From the NCBI GenBank assembly GCA_029941315.1, contig JAPYQE010000166.1:1-14268 (forward strand): a stretch of DNA of 14,268 bases, written 5' to 3'. Position numbers and translations under genes: made by a program. Shown here in pieces: positions 12,758 through 14,268 of this stretch. Position 1 is the stretch's first letter. Every line of letters starts with the position of its first letter. Source of the DNA: GCA-2724215 sp015660315 (GTDB lineage: Bacteria; Latescibacterota; UBA2968; UBA8231). The notes beneath the pieces are model-generated. The model saw only the letters and a program-made list of their open reading frames with translations. It did no database searches and had not been told where the DNA came from.

Positions 12758-14233
12758 CTATTCTCGGTGCCCGCGCGGGCGCAACAGGGAAATGACCGCG
12801 GGTAAAGCGACCAACCCGATCAACACAAGTACACTCCACAGCCAGACGGACGGCCATGTCCGTGTAGATTGTACAATGTCTATTTCAACTATTTCCTGTG
12901 CAGTACCTGCGGGGATAACGACGCGCTGCTGCTGGTCCAAATTCGAACCCCTTCCAAATCGGTAGCTGCCAGGGGGTAGCAAAAAAGTAAACTTGGATAT
13001 CGGTCCCGCTTTTTTTCCCGAGAATGGACTCGCCGCTCTTTGGCACACAGCTTTGCTCAACACCTTTTGACCACTGGAGTCTGTACGCGTAGCGCATACG
13101 GGATATTCTGATCGCACAGAAATGCGAGCCAACGAAGGGTGAAAATCTCTCTCAACGGAGACTCCTTGCAGTTCAAGAGCAATAGCCGATTCGGGAGCCC
13201 CTTTGACGTAGAGTTCATATTGCCCCGGTGGGGCCCATACGCGATAGCGGCCATAGGCGTCCGATATGGTCTCGAAGACTCTTGCAGAGTCTTCTTTTGA
13301 GCGGAGTACGAGCGGAAGGCCGCCCCATTCGTTCGGTTGTTCATCAGCAGGATAGAGCAAACCACTCAAATAAACGCGTTCCTGGTAGTGTGCGTGCAGC
13401 TCGCCTGGCAGAGCAATGCACCGCGGCAACTCTTCGGACGTATAGCCCGCAACAAATACTACGTCGCCAAAGGTATCGGAATTGTTGAACCGCACACCTT
13501 CCGACCACGACAGCCAATCCCCACCATCCGAACCGTCGGCGTCAGAAATCACGGCATCAAAACCAATGGTTTTTCCCTCGGCAATCGTCAATCGTTCGTT
13601 GGGGAAGTTCTTCCAGAGTGGAATAGACCACTCGTAGATCGTGTACTCCCCCCAGCGCGCGACAGCGCCCTGTACTCCAGAGCAGTGTGTGCAACCAGTA
13701 ACCAGCCCAGGCGTATTGTCGACTTCGGCTACTTTTTCCGTGTAGCGGCTGGCTCCTCCGACCATCACATATTGTTGTGCACCCATCCCGCCAACCGTTT
13801 TATCTCCTCCACTGTGATCGGCATCGATAAAGAGTTCACAGAGATCTTGATTGGAAGGGGTTGGTCTAGCTGGGCGGAGAACGACTTCGTCGTCGCGCAC
13901 GATCAGCGCAACATACAATACATTGTGCTGGATGCTATAGCCAACGCGATATCTCGCCGTAAGGTCCGCTGGCTGCGCAGGGGTCGTTGCCACAGAAATC
14001 ATGGATGAGATTGATGAGAACGGAGACAAGGGCCTAGACAGCACCGAGCCCGTCAATGAGTTAGAGATGGGGTATTCAAGCATCTGCTCGGGCCAATCGG
14101 CCAACATCCCGTCGATCTGAATGCCGTCGAGCGGAATCGCCTTGGCTAAAGACGGTGGTACTTGCTGCGCATAGCCTTCGTTGGCCACACCTAGGCAAAT
14201 GCTCAATAAAACTAGTATTTGTTTCATGTTCAT
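12758..14233 (-). CDS. Exported CBM9-like, membrane-anchored protein, possibly a truncated sensor
   Basis: A 491-residue protein starting at the ATG at 14233 (an alternative ATG lies at 14227) with a weak purine-rich AAAAGAAA ahead and a signal peptide (MNMKQILVLLSICLGVANEG, cleavage after YA at 22). Residues 33-262 resemble the carbohydrate-binding family 9-like / DOMON-like fold: IPLDGIQIDGMLADWPE, LYVALIVRDDEV, LCELFIDADHSGG and GFDAVISDADG. A CxxC (CTHC, 181-184) lies in this domain. Residues 285-360 look like a carboxypeptidase-regulatory-like beta sandwich (SDAYGRYRVWAPPGQYELYV); 368-455 is a further beta-rich part. One transmembrane helix (about 462-484) is followed by only RPRGHRE and a stop, so the mass of the protein is outside the membrane. 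In many bacteria this layout feeds a cytoplasmic output domain. The phosphatase tail at 12229-12570 could be what is left of it. Confidence 0.82.
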   Translation of the reverse strand: MNMKQILVLLSICLGVANEGYAQQVPPSLAKAIPLDGIQIDGMLADWPEQMLEYPISNSLTGSVLSRPLSPFSSISSMISVATTPAQPADLTARYRVGYSIQHNVLYVALIVRDDEVVLRPARPTPSNQDLCELFIDADHSGGDKTVGGMGAQQYVMVGGASRYTEKVAEVDNTPGLVTGCTHCSGVQGAVARWGEYTIYEWSIPLWKNFPNERLTIAEGKTIGFDAVISDADGSDGGDWLSWSEGVRFNNSDTFGDVVFVAGYTSEELPRCIALPGELHAHYQERVYLSGLLYPADEQPNEWGGLPLVLRSKEDSARVFETISDAYGRYRVWAPPGQYELYVKGAPESAIALELQGVSVERDFHPSLARISVRSEYPVCATRTDSSGQKVLSKAVCQRAASPFSGKKAGPISKFTFLLPPGSYRFGRGSNLDQQQRVVIPAGTAQEIVEIDIVQSTRTWPSVWLWSVLVLIGLVALPAVISLLRPRGHRE

Positions 14234-14268
14234 TTTCTTTTCGATGGGCGTTAATCGCAATTGGCACA

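Noticed and set aside
1..14268. CRISPR arrays, tRNA or rRNA genes, defence islands
   Set aside because: I saw no regularly spaced short repeats, no cloverleaf-like sequence and no nuclease, methylase or toxin-antitoxin genes.

Overview
All supported genes in this window lie on the minus strand, so transcription runs from base 14268 towards base 1. The gene set is two sulfatases (one broken), a PhyH-family dioxygenase, a beta-lactamase-fold serine hydrolase, a broken Old Yellow Enzyme, and large secreted proteins with discoidin, FlgD-type and CBM9-like domains. It suggests an uncultured marine or sediment bacterium of a lineage rich in sulfatases and PhyH proteins (Latescibacterota-, Poribacteria- or planctomycete-like). 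This is a guess from gene content; no rRNA, tRNA or marker gene is present to settle it.

Region by region: 1-2021 holds most of a two-domain DUF1538 membrane protein that runs off the left edge. 2022-2851 is a non-coding stretch ending in a terminator-like hairpin behind a PhyH dioxygenase (2852-3919). 4239-7084 is a two-gene operon, a formylglycine-type sulfatase followed by a secreted serine hydrolase. 7231-8749 is decayed: a repeat, the first third of a sulfatase and a multiply broken flavin oxidoreductase. 8756-11068 encodes a large secreted discoidin/FlgD-like protein. 11192-12570 is a gene graveyard: the last 37 codons of a second flavin oxidoreductase, a repeat with an integrase stub, a frameshifted ExeA/GspA-type ATPase tail and the last third of a PP2C/SpoIIE phosphatase. 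12758-14233 encodes a secreted or sensor-like protein with a CBM9-like domain and one C-terminal membrane helix.

The most unusual structure is a dispersed repeat in three direct copies (3962-4022, 7231-7449, 11305-11520). The two long copies are nearly identical over about 216 bp and end in the same truncated tyrosine-recombinase stub. Their other end carries a TTGACC-(19 or 20)-TATAAT promoter-like sequence, conserved in all three copies and always pointing at a following gene start (PhyH, sulfatase, discoidin protein). Both long copies also sit at breakpoints where a gene has been cut. The picture is a non-autonomous integrase-derived element that has rearranged the region and may carry an outward-facing promoter.

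Several apparently intact genes show changes at key residues. The serine hydrolase has Thr where its catalytic Lys should be, and the sulfatase has Asn at an expected metal-binding Asp. With at least six broken genes, this looks like a region of ongoing gene decay and rearrangement rather than one coherent pathway. A metabolic theme (processing of sulfated, possibly glycan-derived substrates) can be inferred only from the sulfatases and their neighbours.
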